Of a stretch of DNA of 22,938 nt, positions 1-7,946 are shown in pieces. The position numbers were made by a program, and so were the translations under genes. The notes beneath the pieces are model-generated. The model was not told the origin of the DNA. It worked only from the letters and a program-made list of their open reading frames with translations, and did not search any database. The stretch's first letter is position 1. Each line of letters starts with the position of its first letter. The stretch comes from Bryobacterales bacterium (GTDB lineage Bacteria; Acidobacteriota; Terriglobia; Bryobacterales; Bryobacteraceae): positions 1-22,938 of the forward strand of contig JAEUQE010000101.1 of NCBI GenBank assembly GCA_016789785.1, given 5' to 3'.

Positions 1-2
1 CC

Positions 3-3000
3 CTAAAAACTAATCCGCAAACCAAAGCGGAACACCCGTTCGTCGATCCCGTCGCGGCCCGTATTCGCGACACCCGTGATCTCCGTATACCCGCCAAGCT
101 GCCGGATCGACCCGTCCGGATTGAGCTGCATGTTCGACACGTTCGCTCCCGGATTGGCGAAATGCGGCGTGTTCGTGGAATTGAACGCCTCCGCCCGGAA
201 CTGCACCGCGATCCGTTCGGTCGCCTTGAACTCGCGGAAGACGCCGAGATCCAGGTTCACGATCCCGGGTCCGCGCAGTGAGTTGAAGCCCGCATTTCCG
301 AAACGCGCATCGGTGATCGGCCGGTAGGCAAAGGGATCAAAGTAGGACTGTCCGCGCCCCGCGCCGCCGAACTTCTGAACCTCCTCCTTCACCTGATCGC
401 CCCGTTGCGCGCTGCCCGGCGCATTCAGCGACGTTCCCGAAGCGGTGACATGGAAAGGAGTTCCCGACGCCGACGTGAAGATGCTGTTCACCTGCCATCC
501 GCCAGCCAGCGCCGCCAGTACGCCACCGGTCGCGTATTTCTTGCCTTTGCCAAAAGGAAGCTGCCAGATCCCATTCACCGTCAGATTGTGCGGAATATGG
601 ATGTTCGTCACCGCGCGGTTCAAATGGTTGTACTCAGGGAGCTGAATTGCCGCGAGGCCGTCCGAATTCTCGCTGCAGCAAATGCCCATCGACTTCGACC
701 ATGTATAGGACAATCCTAACTGGAGCCCGCCCGAAAAGCGGCGTTCGAGCGAGGTCTGCAAGCTGTCGTACTGCGAGTTGCCGATCGGTGTGACCAGCCG
801 GGTTTCCGCTGTCCTGCCGAATTGGCGCGCGAGCACCCTGCCCGTGTTGCCGCCATTGATGGGCGCATAGTTCAGTTCCTTGAACCCGACCTGATTGATC
901 TGCCGCGTGGCGACATAGCCGGCCTGTCCCACAAAACCCCATGCAAGTTTCTTCTGCAGCGTGAAATTCCACGACTGCACATATCCCCGGAGATACTTCG
1001 AATCCAGCGCATTGGCGGCAACCAGCGGACCGATGTCGATGATCCCATTGCCAAGGTTGGGCGCCGAGAACGCCGGAATTCCGTCGCGCAGCCGGCCCGC
1101 GGGCTGGAAGGCGTTCGGACCGTTAATGTTCTGCACCACGAGCAACGGGAAGTTCGTCCGCATGGGCCGTGCCAGCGAGTAAGGGTCAATCGTGATCCCA
1201 TAGCCGAGACGGATGATGAAATCGTCGGTGGCCCGCCACGCGATGCCGACCCGTGGTGCGAAAAGACGCTTACTCTGCCCGACGCCACAATCCTTCGGTA
1301 CAATGCCAACCCCGCATACCTCCATCTTATTCGTGCGGTAATTGTAATTCTCCATCCCACGGTCGGCGCGCGTCGGCATCGGGAATAACTCGTACCGCGT
1401 CCCCAGGGAAAGCGTCAGCCGGCGGTTCACCTGCCATTGATCCCGGACATAGAAGCTGTGCATCTGGGCACGCACGTTGTACTCTTCAGGGACCTGCAGA
1501 ATCTTACCGATTCCGGTGGGCAGTCCGAGCAGGAACGCTGACCAGTTATTGAACTGATTCGCCGTCGGGCCGCCGTTCAGCGTGGTTGGGCCGCCGGCGA
1601 ACGTGAAGCCGCCCGATGGGCCGTGCAGCGCGCCAACAAACTCGGCTTGCGTATGGTTGATCTGCTGGAACGAAGAGTCAAAGCCGAAACGGATCGCATG
1701 CCCGCCCTTCGTCCATGTGGCGTTGCCGACGTACTGGTAGCGCGGATCGCGGTTGAAGAACGGACGTGACGAACTGCCTTGCGCGCCCATCGTGGTGAAG
1801 CTCGAAACCGAGAATCGCGGCCAGCCTGATTCAAAGAACCGCGTTCCGTTCACCCCCGGGATTCCCAATACTTCTTGCCCGAGGTTCTTTCCAAGCCCGA
1901 GCTCTACGGAGTTGGCATCGTAGGCGGTATAACCGAAATTCCCGTCCAGAATCAGAGTGGGAGTAAGGACATAAGTCGCACCCGCCGACATGTTACCGGT
2001 GGTGCCATAAGTGGGGCCGGCGATCGAGGCCGGTGAGTAAAACGGCACGCCGACCAGTTCACCAAGCACCGGGCCGGATTCGAAGTCATGATCCTGCACA
2101 CCGCCGCGCGCAAACACAGTCAGCTTGCCCGTAGGATTCCAGTTCAGCTTGCCGTCCATCTTGTGCGAGTTGAAACGGTAGGGACCCGCGGCGAAAAGGT
2201 TGGCGTTGAGCGCATCGGGAAAGGTGGGATTAATCAGCATGCTTTGGATCTTCGACGCGATCGGATCCATGCGCGACTGCGGAATCAGCTTGTCGGGAAA
2301 AGGTGTGCGGCCCGAACCGTTTGCGGCGCCCGTGTTCGGATCATAGACCTGGTTGCCGGACGCCGACATGTCGCCTCGGCGCATCGCCATCGTCGGCACG
2401 GTCTCCAGGCGCGAGCCGTATTGACGGTCGAAGGTACCTTCGTAGCTGCCGAAGAAGAAGAGCTTGTTCCGTAGAATCGGGCCGCCAATAGTGCCGCCCA
2501 TCTGATTGAAAATCGCCTTCGGCTTGCGCTCACCCTGCGGCAGAAAGAACGGCTTCGCTTTCGTCGCGTTCGAGTTGTGATACTCAAACAGCGAGCCGTG
2601 AAACTCGTTGGTCCCGCTCTTGATCTGGACGTTCACCGCGGCGCCGCCGGCAAGTCCGGTTTCGGCGTCGAACGAGTTTGTCGTGATGTTTACAGTTTCG
2701 ATCGATTCGAGCGCCGGAGTGTAACCGGGTAAGTGCGGCAGCCAGATCTGATTCACCCCAGCGCCTTCAATGCGCACCGCGTTGGACTGGCGCGACGTGC
2801 CGTTCACGTTGTAGAGGGCGGCGCGCGAGGGATCCACCGAGGGACCGTTGCCGTTGCGCGGCGGGGTGAACCCGGGAATGACCTTGAATAACTGCGTGTA
2901 GTTGCGGCCCGGAGGTAGCGGAGCGTTGACGAATTGCCGCGATGTGATCTCGGCGCGGACCTCGGCGCGATCGGTCTGCAGGGCGGGCGGCGCCGCTTCC

Positions 3001-3350
3001 ACCTGAATCGACTCGGCCACCGTGCCCACCTGGAGTTGCGCGTCGACGCGCGTGGTCGCATTCACCGAGACCGGAATGTCGCTGGCGTTGAACGGTGCAA
3101 AGCCGGTCTTGGTGACGGTCACCTGATAGTTGCCGCCGGGCACCGTTGGAAACAGGAATTGCCCCTGTTCATTGGTTCGCAGTTCACGCGAGAGTCCGGT
3201 GTTTCGTTCCTTGATCACGACCGTGGCGTCGGGTACCCCCGCGCCTGAGACATCCTTCACATTGCCAACTACGGATCCGTAGAGGACTTGGGCGGAGGCG
3301 GAGGACGGGGCCATCAGCGCCGCCAGCATCAGCGCAGCAATCACTCTCAT
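3..3350 (-). CDS. Oar-like TonB-dependent outer-membrane receptor with N-terminal carboxypeptidase-regulatory-like domain
   Basis: Complete 1115-residue protein. A signal peptide (about residues 1-20, cleavage near ASA|Q) is followed by a CarboxypepD_reg-like beta-sandwich (about 22-108, with GxVxDxxGAxVPxATV and TNExGxFxFPxVPxGxY patterns). Next come a plug-like region (about 130-245) and a long C-terminal beta-barrel ending in SF, the terminal aromatic residue expected for outer-membrane barrel assembly. The pattern matches Oar-type receptors, which are abundant in Acidobacteriota and presumed to import large substrates such as oligosaccharides or to act in surface processes. The substrate cannot be told from sequence. 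The ATG is preceded by AGGAG at 9 nt spacing, and a promoter lies just upstream. The stop codon TAG is at 3-5, so the gene is whole although it touches the window edge. Whether it is first in an operon continuing leftwards is not visible. Confidence 0.93.
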   Translation of the reverse strand: MRVIAALMLAALMAPSSASAQVLYGSVVGNVKDVSGAGVPDATVVIKERNTGLSRELRTNEQGQFLFPTVPGGNYQVTVTKTGFAPFNASDIPVSVNATTRVDAQLQVGTVAESIQVEAAPPALQTDRAEVRAEITSRQFVNAPLPPGRNYTQLFKVIPGFTPPRNGNGPSVDPSRAALYNVNGTSRQSNAVRIEGAGVNQIWLPHLPGYTPALESIETVNITTNSFDAETGLAGGAAVNVQIKSGTNEFHGSLFEYHNSNATKAKPFFLPQGERKPKAIFNQMGGTIGGPILRNKLFFFGSYEGTFDRQYGSRLETVPTMAMRRGDMSASGNQVYDPNTGAANGSGRTPFPDKLIPQSRMDPIASKIQSMLINPTFPDALNANLFAAGPYRFNSHKMDGKLNWNPTGKLTVFARGGVQDHDFESGPVLGELVGVPFYSPASIAGPTYGTTGNMSAGATYVLTPTLILDGNFGYTAYDANSVELGLGKNLGQEVLGIPGVNGTRFFESGWPRFSVSSFTTMGAQGSSSRPFFNRDPRYQYVGNATWTKGGHAIRFGFDSSFQQINHTQAEFVGALHGPSGGFTFAGGPTTLNGGPTANQFNNWSAFLLGLPTGIGKILQVPEEYNVRAQMHSFYVRDQWQVNRRLTLSLGTRYELFPMPTRADRGMENYNYRTNKMEVCGVGIVPKDCGVGQSKRLFAPRVGIAWRATDDFIIRLGYGITIDPYSLARPMRTNFPLLVVQNINGPNAFQPAGRLRDGIPAFSAPNLGNGIIDIGPLVAANALDSKYLRGYVQSWNFTLQKKLAWGFVGQAGYVATRQINQVGFKELNYAPINGGNTGRVLARQFGRTAETRLVTPIGNSQYDSLQTSLERRFSGGLQLGLSYTWSKSMGICCSENSDGLAAIQLPEYNHLNRAVTNIHIPHNLTVNGIWQLPFGKGKKYATGGVLAALAGGWQVNSIFTSASGTPFHVTASGTSLNAPGSAQRGDQVKEEVQKFGGAGRGQSYFDPFAYRPITDARFGNAGFNSLRGPGIVNLDLGVFREFKATERIAVQFRAEAFNSTNTPHFANPGANVSNMQLNPDGSIRQLGGYTEITGVANTGRDGIDERVFRFGLRISF

Positions 3351-3387
3351 TGGGAAACGCTCCTGCTTGTTCCGAGATTGTTGCGTG

Positions 3388-3414
3388 ATTGTAACACGGT
3401 TGTAGCAATGTCAA
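3388..3414 (-). promoter_or_regulatory. Sigma-70-type promoter of the Oar-like receptor
   Basis: On the minus strand a perfect -35 box TTGACA (3409-3414) is followed after 15 bp by TACAAT (3388-3393). The -10 box is preceded by TG one base upstream, giving an extended -10 (TGTTACAAT). The predicted start site near 3380 would give a leader of about 30 nt before the ATG, with its AGGAG. The spacer is 2 bp shorter than the usual 17, which the extended -10 may compensate. The boxes are seen directly; activity is inferred. Confidence 0.6.
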
Positions 3415-3726
3415 GCAGAAAAATAGGGGAAGGCATGCGATGCGAACGCCCCCACGACTGATATGGCAAGGCGTCCAAGACCGGCCAATCGGCGCGCTCG
3501 CAATCTCGCGCCACCGCGTGTACGAAGGCCGGTCCAATTGCCCGAGCCAACTTGACGAAGCGCGCGCGGACGGAGATTGACTTTAAACTCCCCGAATTGC
3601 GCACTGCGGCTGCCCTCACGTCCGCGCCCTACCGCAGTTGACGCAAGTTCGCGGCTCGGTAACGGCTCTCCGCGCTTCGGATCCGGCGACACCGCCTTCG
3701 AACCTCAGCGAGCCGGAAGTCCCACC
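3415..3726. other. Gene-poor intergenic stretch
   Basis: About 310 bases between the receptor promoter and the stop codon of the FGE-like gene. Open frames here are short or are extensions of frames antisense to the neighbours, and none has a credible ribosome binding site or family match. A 7-bp inverted repeat (ACTGCGG at 3603-3609 and CCGCAGT at 3633-3639) is present but has no T-run, so it is not called a terminator. Nothing else is recognised. Confidence 0.5.
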
Positions 3727-4599
3727 CTACGGCTCTCGCGCCGCCCGGAACCCGACCATCCGGAACGCCTGGAACGACGGCCACGCTCCCGACCTCGCGT
3801 ACGTCCGCAGATCCTGCCCCTCGAAGAAGAACGACCCGCCCCGCAACACCCGGTAGGCACCCTTCTCCGGCCCCTTCGGATTCTTCCGCGGAGAAAACCG
3901 GTAGTAATCGCGCTGGTACCAGTCCTGGCACCACTCCATCACGTTGCCCGCCATATCCATCGCACCGTAAGGCGATGCGCCGTTCTTGGTCTGAAAATCA
4001 CCCCGCTTGCTGCCGTCGTAGTAACCCACCACCTGACCCGTGTCGAACTTCTGCGATCCGACGAAATTCGCATAAGTGTGGTCGATTTCATTTCCCCAGG
4101 GAAACCGCCGCTGATCCGTTCCGCGTGCCGCTTTTTCCCATTCCGCCTCCGTCGGCAGCCGGTATTTCTTGCCGGTTTTCTTCGTCAACCAGTTACAATA
4201 CGCCGTAGCCGCGTCCCAATTTACTCCGAGCACGGGGTAGTTCTCGCTGTCCGGCGTGCCTCCACCATGATTCTGCGCCTGATTCCAGTACGGGCTCTGA
4301 TCCTTCGGCACCGGTCGCCCACCCGGCCAAATCGCAGGATCGTCATACATCGGATCGGCCTGGAACTTCTTCCAGTCGCCGTTGGTCACCTCGTACTTCC
4401 CGATGTAGAATGCGTCCAGATCCACCGTATGTGCGGGCCGCTCGCGATCCTCCCCGTCGCCGAAGTGATCGCCCATCTTGAATGGCCCGGCAGCAACATA
4501 GACAAAGTCGCCGTAACCATCGTTGACCACTTTCGGAGCTTTCGGCGGCTGTGCGGCAGCCGTCCATGCGAACACGAATGCCAGAAACCACTTACCCAT
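3727..4599 (-). CDS. Exported FGE/SUMF1-fold protein without the catalytic cysteine pair
   Basis: 290 residues with a short signal peptide (about 1-16, AAA|Q). The rest is a formylglycine-generating-enzyme-type (SUMF1/PF03781) domain. Diagnostic stretches are VYVAAGPFKMGD (33-44), YEVTNGDW (69-76), PVLGVNWDAATAYCNWL (122-138), RLPTEAEWEKAARG (147-160), FPWGN (166-170), DMAGNVMEWCQDW (215-227), RVLRGGSF (250-257) and GFR (283-285). True FGE has two catalytic cysteines shortly after the GGS motif; here those places hold phenylalanine and leucine. Sulfatase activation is therefore unlikely, and a binding or other role as in many bacterial SUMF1-like proteins is more probable. It follows the hydrolase gene directly (TAA then ATG, no gap), with GGAGG inside the hydrolase end serving as its ribosome binding site, so the two are co-translated. 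Confidence 0.88.
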   Translation of the reverse strand: MGKWFLAFVFAWTAAAQPPKAPKVVNDGYGDFVYVAAGPFKMGDHFGDGEDRERPAHTVDLDAFYIGKYEVTNGDWKKFQADPMYDDPAIWPGGRPVPKDQSPYWNQAQNHGGGTPDSENYPVLGVNWDAATAYCNWLTKKTGKKYRLPTEAEWEKAARGTDQRRFPWGNEIDHTYANFVGSQKFDTGQVVGYYDGSKRGDFQTKNGASPYGAMDMAGNVMEWCQDWYQRDYYRFSPRKNPKGPEKGAYRVLRGGSFFFEGQDLRTYARSGAWPSFQAFRMVGFRAAREP

Positions 4600-5424
4600 T
4601 TACTTCTTTCCTCCGAAAAAGCGGTTCTGGTTCAGAAAATGCTTCAGTACGTCCATCCACGGGCCGTACTCCGGGCTCGTTGTAGCCGCCCCGAACCCAT
4701 GTCTGCCACGTTGGTAGAGGTGTAACTCCACCACAGCCCCGGCTTTGTTCATATCGAGGAACAATTGCGCCGACCCGTTGGCCGCACCCCGGTCCCAGGC
4801 CGCCGCCAGTAGGAAGGTGGGAGGGAAATTGGCGAGAATCTCCGGTGAACTCGGGCGTCCCGCGCTGTAAACCATAAGCAGCAGGTTCGGTTTCGAATCG
4901 TAACGGTCCACCGGGTCCGGCGCATTCGCCTCACCAGGACTCGTGGCTGCTGTCACCAGGCGTGCCATGCTCGAACCCGCAGAGAAACCGGCGAACAGTA
5001 TACGGTTCGGATCCAACTTCCATTCCGCCGCCCGCGACCGTACCAGCCGCATCGCCCGGTTGCCGTCAAGCGCTCGCGCTTTGTCGTCGTAGCGCGGCGA
5101 CAGCCGGTAGGTCAATACGAACGCCGCCGTGCCCCAATCATTGAAGCGCTCGGCAATCTCAATGCCCTCCACGCCGTACATCAACATGATGTTCGATCCG
5201 CCCGGTGCGATAATCACCGCCGATCCGTTGCGTTTGTTCTCAGGCGGCATAAACACTGTGAGGAACGGCCCATCCAGAGGCCCATCGCCCACAGCCATCG
5301 GCACTTTGCCCGGTTCCCAAAGTGGGATGTTGTAGTTCACCGTGCCTGTGCCGGCGTTGCTGTTCGGTGCGGCCAGTGCGATAGCCGCGCAAGCAAGAAA
5401 CAGAATGGGTAGTGTTTTGGTCAT
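4600..5424 (-). CDS. Exported alpha/beta hydrolase (acetyl-esterase-like)
   Basis: 274 residues with a signal peptide (about 1-19 or 1-24) and an alpha/beta-hydrolase fold of the BD-FAE/acetyl-xylan-esterase-like type. The nucleophile elbow is GFSAG (146-150, Ser148). The likely acid is Asp211 in AAAWDRG and the base His242 in GRHGFG. An oxyanion-region APGGS (73-77) stands where relatives have HGGG-like motifs. The length is typical for the family. Related proteins remove acetyl or feruloyl groups from plant polysaccharides, but the substrate here is only inferred. First gene of a two-gene operon with the FGE-fold protein downstream. The Shine-Dalgarno before the ATG is weak. It is divergent from the DUF1592-type gene across a 92-bp gap. 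Confidence 0.88.
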   Translation of the reverse strand: MTKTLPILFLACAAIALAAPNSNAGTGTVNYNIPLWEPGKVPMAVGDGPLDGPFLTVFMPPENKRNGSAVIIAPGGSNIMLMYGVEGIEIAERFNDWGTAAFVLTYRLSPRYDDKARALDGNRAMRLVRSRAAEWKLDPNRILFAGFSAGSSMARLVTAATSPGEANAPDPVDRYDSKPNLLLMVYSAGRPSSPEILANFPPTFLLAAAWDRGAANGSAQLFLDMNKAGAVVELHLYQRGRHGFGAATTSPEYGPWMDVLKHFLNQNRFFGGKK

Positions 5425-5516
5425 GTGAGAACAGTCCGATCGCCAACTCGCTATGACGCTGGCGGCCGCCTACAGGTTATCGTATCCCGGACGACTTCGT
5501 CATGATAAGCTGAAAC
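5425..5516. promoter_or_regulatory. Short divergent intergenic region with two small palindromes
   Basis: The 92 bp between two divergently read genes must hold both promoters. GACGACTTCGTC (5490-5501) is a palindrome with 5-bp arms. TTATC (5477-5481) and GATAA (5504-5508) form a second, wider inverted pair around it. Such nested symmetry could be an operator, but it may be chance. I could not assign convincing -35/-10 boxes. Confidence 0.3.
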
Positions 5517-7946
5517 TTGGGACCCCGAACGCTCACTCTTCTGGCGATATCCCTGTCTGCATGCCCCCTGCCCGCAGGCGAACCCCAAACCGTCTTAAGT
5601 TTCGTTCGTAAGAACTGCGCCGGCTGCCACAATGCCTCCAAGGCTTCCGGTGACATCGACCTCTCCGGTTTCAAGGAGGCGAAGTCCTTCGACGAGGATC
5701 GCGAGATCTGGGAGAAGGTCGTTTCGAAATTGAAGACCGGCGAGATGCCGCCGCCACCGCTTCCGAAGCCTCCCGCGGCTGACGTGAATGCCGTCACCGG
5801 TTATCTCACGCAGGAATTCGCCCGCCAGGATCGCACCGCCAAACCCGACCCCGGCCGCGTCACCGCGCGGCGTCTCAACCGCACCGAATACAACAACACA
5901 GTGCGTGATCTGTTGGGTGTCGACATACGGCCCGCCGATCACTTTCCCAACGACGAGACTGCCTACGGATTCGATAACATCAGCGACGCACTTACTTTGT
6001 CGCCGGTCCTCATCGAGAAATACTTGCAAGCCGCCGAACGTGTGGTTCGCGCCGCCATCTTCGGGCCGGAGAAACTGAAGCCGGCGATGATCCACTATCC
6101 GGCGCCCGTGCGCATCAACGACACTGTGGACAAACCCACGCTCCCGCCGGATTTCTTCAACTACGATCTGACTGGACTGGGGACGCGGCACGCGGCGCAC
6201 ATCGTGCACCGTTTCCCCGTGGATGGCGAATACAGCTTCCGCCTCGTGCTGAACGGCCACCGTCCGAATCAGTCCGAACCCGCCATCCCGGCGCTGTATG
6301 TCGATGGCAAGTTCGTGAAGCAATGGGAGGTTGACGCCACGGACCTCGAAGGACAAATCGTCGAGGTGCGCGCCCAGGTAACTGCCGGGGAGCACTTGGT
6401 CTCCGCCACTTACTTGCGCAATTATCATGGCCTGCCTCCGCAGTACAAAGGCCCAGAACCTTCGAAGCGTCCTCCCGAAGCCCTCATTTCCACGCGCGGC
6501 AAACTGAGTGAGAAAGACATCGAAGTTCTTCGTAAGTTCGGTACCAAGATCAAGACGGATCGCCTGGAAACCCGCATCGACAACCGCTATGAGGCCATCG
6601 ACATCGGTGGACCGTTTTCCCAGCCTTCCGGCCCCTCGGCGGAGAGCACCCGGCGTGTCTTCGTTTGCGCGCAGCAGACCGATGCCTGCGCATCGCGGAT
6701 TGTGGCGGACTTCACCCGCCGGGCTTTCCGGCGGCCCGCCTCGCCTGCGGAAACCGCCCAGTTCGTCAACCTCTACGCGCTCGCCCGCAAGCAGGGCGAC
6801 AGCTTCCGGGAGGGCATCGCCGTCGCTTTGCAGGGTGTTTTGCTCTCGCCGCATTTCCTCTTCCGCGTGGAGAAGGACCGCACTTCGCAACCGTTCGCCC
6901 CTGTCAGCCAAATCGAGCTTGCCTCCCGTCTTTCGTATTTCCTTTGGAGCAGCATGCCGGACGATGAGTTGCTCGCCCTGGCAACACGCAACCAACTTCG
7001 GCGGCCCGATGTACTGCAGGCGCAGGTTCGCCGAATGTTGAAAGATCCGAAATCGCGCGCGCTGGTGGATAACTTCGCCGGGCAGTGGCTCCAGTTCAAG
7101 AATATCGACGTGATGAAACCCGACTCTGGTAAGTTCCCCGAGTTCGAGGATAGTCTGCGGCTGTCGATGCGGAAAGAAACCGAGTTGTTCCTCGAAAACC
7201 TGATTCGCGAAGATCGCAGCATTCTGGAGATCCTCGACGCGCCGCACAGTTACCTCGATGAGCGCCTCGCGCGTTTCTACGGCGTTGCTGGTGTCGAGGG
7301 GCCCGAGTTCCGTAAGGTCGACATGAGCGGCACGAAGCGCGGCGGCGGCGTTCTCGCCCATGCCAGCGTCCTGACCGTCTCCTCTTACTCCACCCGAACG
7401 TCGCCTGTGCTGCGCGGCAAGTGGATCCTGGAGACCCTGCTCAATGCGCCTCCACCTCCACCGCCGCCTGCCGTGCCCTCGCTTGACGAAGGAAAGGTGG
7501 GGCAGTCTGGTACGCTGCGCCAACAGATGGAGCAGCACCGCTCGAATCCAGCGTGCGCATCCTGCCACTCCCGCATGGACCCGTTGGGATTCGGACTCGA
7601 AAACCTGAACGCGATCGGCTCCTGGCGGGACATGGATGGGAAGTTCCCGGTGGACGCCTCGGGTGAGTTGCCCGGCGGCCATACGTTTCAGGGGCCGGCG
7701 GAATTGAAGCAACTCCTGAAACAGGAGCGGGAAGCCTTCGTGCGCGGGATGAGCGACAAGTTACTAACCTATGCGCTCGGGCGCGGGCTGGAGCGCTATG
7801 ATCGTCCGGTGATCAGCCAGATCGCCGGGCGCGCCGCCGCCGGTAACCACCGCTTCTCCTCGCTCGTCCTTGGTATTGTCGAGAGTTTGCCGTTTCAGCA
7901 GCGGCGTGCCGCATGGATTCCCCCAGTAGGAGCGAAATCGGAATGA
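5517..7946 (+). CDS. DUF1587/1595/1592/1588/1585 secreted diheme cytochrome-like protein
   Basis: 809 residues starting at TTG. An upstream in-frame ATG at 5502 is cut off by a stop at 5511, and the TTG start gives a good signal peptide (about 1-20). A cytochrome-type haem site CAGCH (34-38) opens the mature protein. Then follow DUF1587 (about 118-180, NRTEYNNTVRDLLGVD), a linker that may be carbohydrate-binding-like (about 200-310), DUF1595 (about 380-452), DUF1592 (about 462-590), DUF1588 (about 605-710, with a second haem-type site CASCH at 680-684 and RMDPLGFGLEN) and DUF1585 (about 720-795). The architecture is standard for Planctomycetes and Acidobacteriota, and its biochemical role is unknown. 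The two CxxCH motifs suggest a periplasmic redox protein. It is coupled to the DUF1552 gene by an ATGA overlap. Confidence 0.93.
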   Translation: MGPRTLTLLAISLSACPLPAGEPQTVLSFVRKNCAGCHNASKASGDIDLSGFKEAKSFDEDREIWEKVVSKLKTGEMPPPPLPKPPAADVNAVTGYLTQEFARQDRTAKPDPGRVTARRLNRTEYNNTVRDLLGVDIRPADHFPNDETAYGFDNISDALTLSPVLIEKYLQAAERVVRAAIFGPEKLKPAMIHYPAPVRINDTVDKPTLPPDFFNYDLTGLGTRHAAHIVHRFPVDGEYSFRLVLNGHRPNQSEPAIPALYVDGKFVKQWEVDATDLEGQIVEVRAQVTAGEHLVSATYLRNYHGLPPQYKGPEPSKRPPEALISTRGKLSEKDIEVLRKFGTKIKTDRLETRIDNRYEAIDIGGPFSQPSGPSAESTRRVFVCAQQTDACASRIVADFTRRAFRRPASPAETAQFVNLYALARKQGDSFREGIAVALQGVLLSPHFLFRVEKDRTSQPFAPVSQIELASRLSYFLWSSMPDDELLALATRNQLRRPDVLQAQVRRMLKDPKSRALVDNFAGQWLQFKNIDVMKPDSGKFPEFEDSLRLSMRKETELFLENLIREDRSILEILDAPHSYLDERLARFYGVAGVEGPEFRKVDMSGTKRGGGVLAHASVLTVSSYSTRTSPVLRGKWILETLLNAPPPPPPPAVPSLDEGKVGQSGTLRQQMEQHRSNPACASCHSRMDPLGFGLENLNAIGSWRDMDGKFPVDASGELPGGHTFQGPAELKQLLKQEREAFVRGMSDKLLTYALGRGLERYDRPVISQIAGRAAAGNHRFSSLVLGIVESLPFQQRRAAWIPPVGAKSE

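Noticed and set aside
3727..4599. True formylglycine-generating enzyme
   Set aside because: The two catalytic cysteine positions after GGS are Phe and Leu, and no sulfatase gene is nearby.
3577..4725. A 382-codon open frame on the plus strand
   Set aside because: Antisense to the FGE-fold and hydrolase genes, arginine- and proline-rich, without a ribosome binding site.
5595..7712. A 705-codon open frame on the minus strand
   Set aside because: It lies fully antisense to the DUF1592-type gene, whose domains and haem motifs are clear. Its translation has no recognisable family; it is the usual GC-rich antisense open frame.
7913..7942. Earlier start for the DUF1552 gene
   Set aside because: The ATG at 7913 has no Shine-Dalgarno and would bury the twin-arginine signal; the ATG at 7943 has AGGAG and the usual ATGA overlap.
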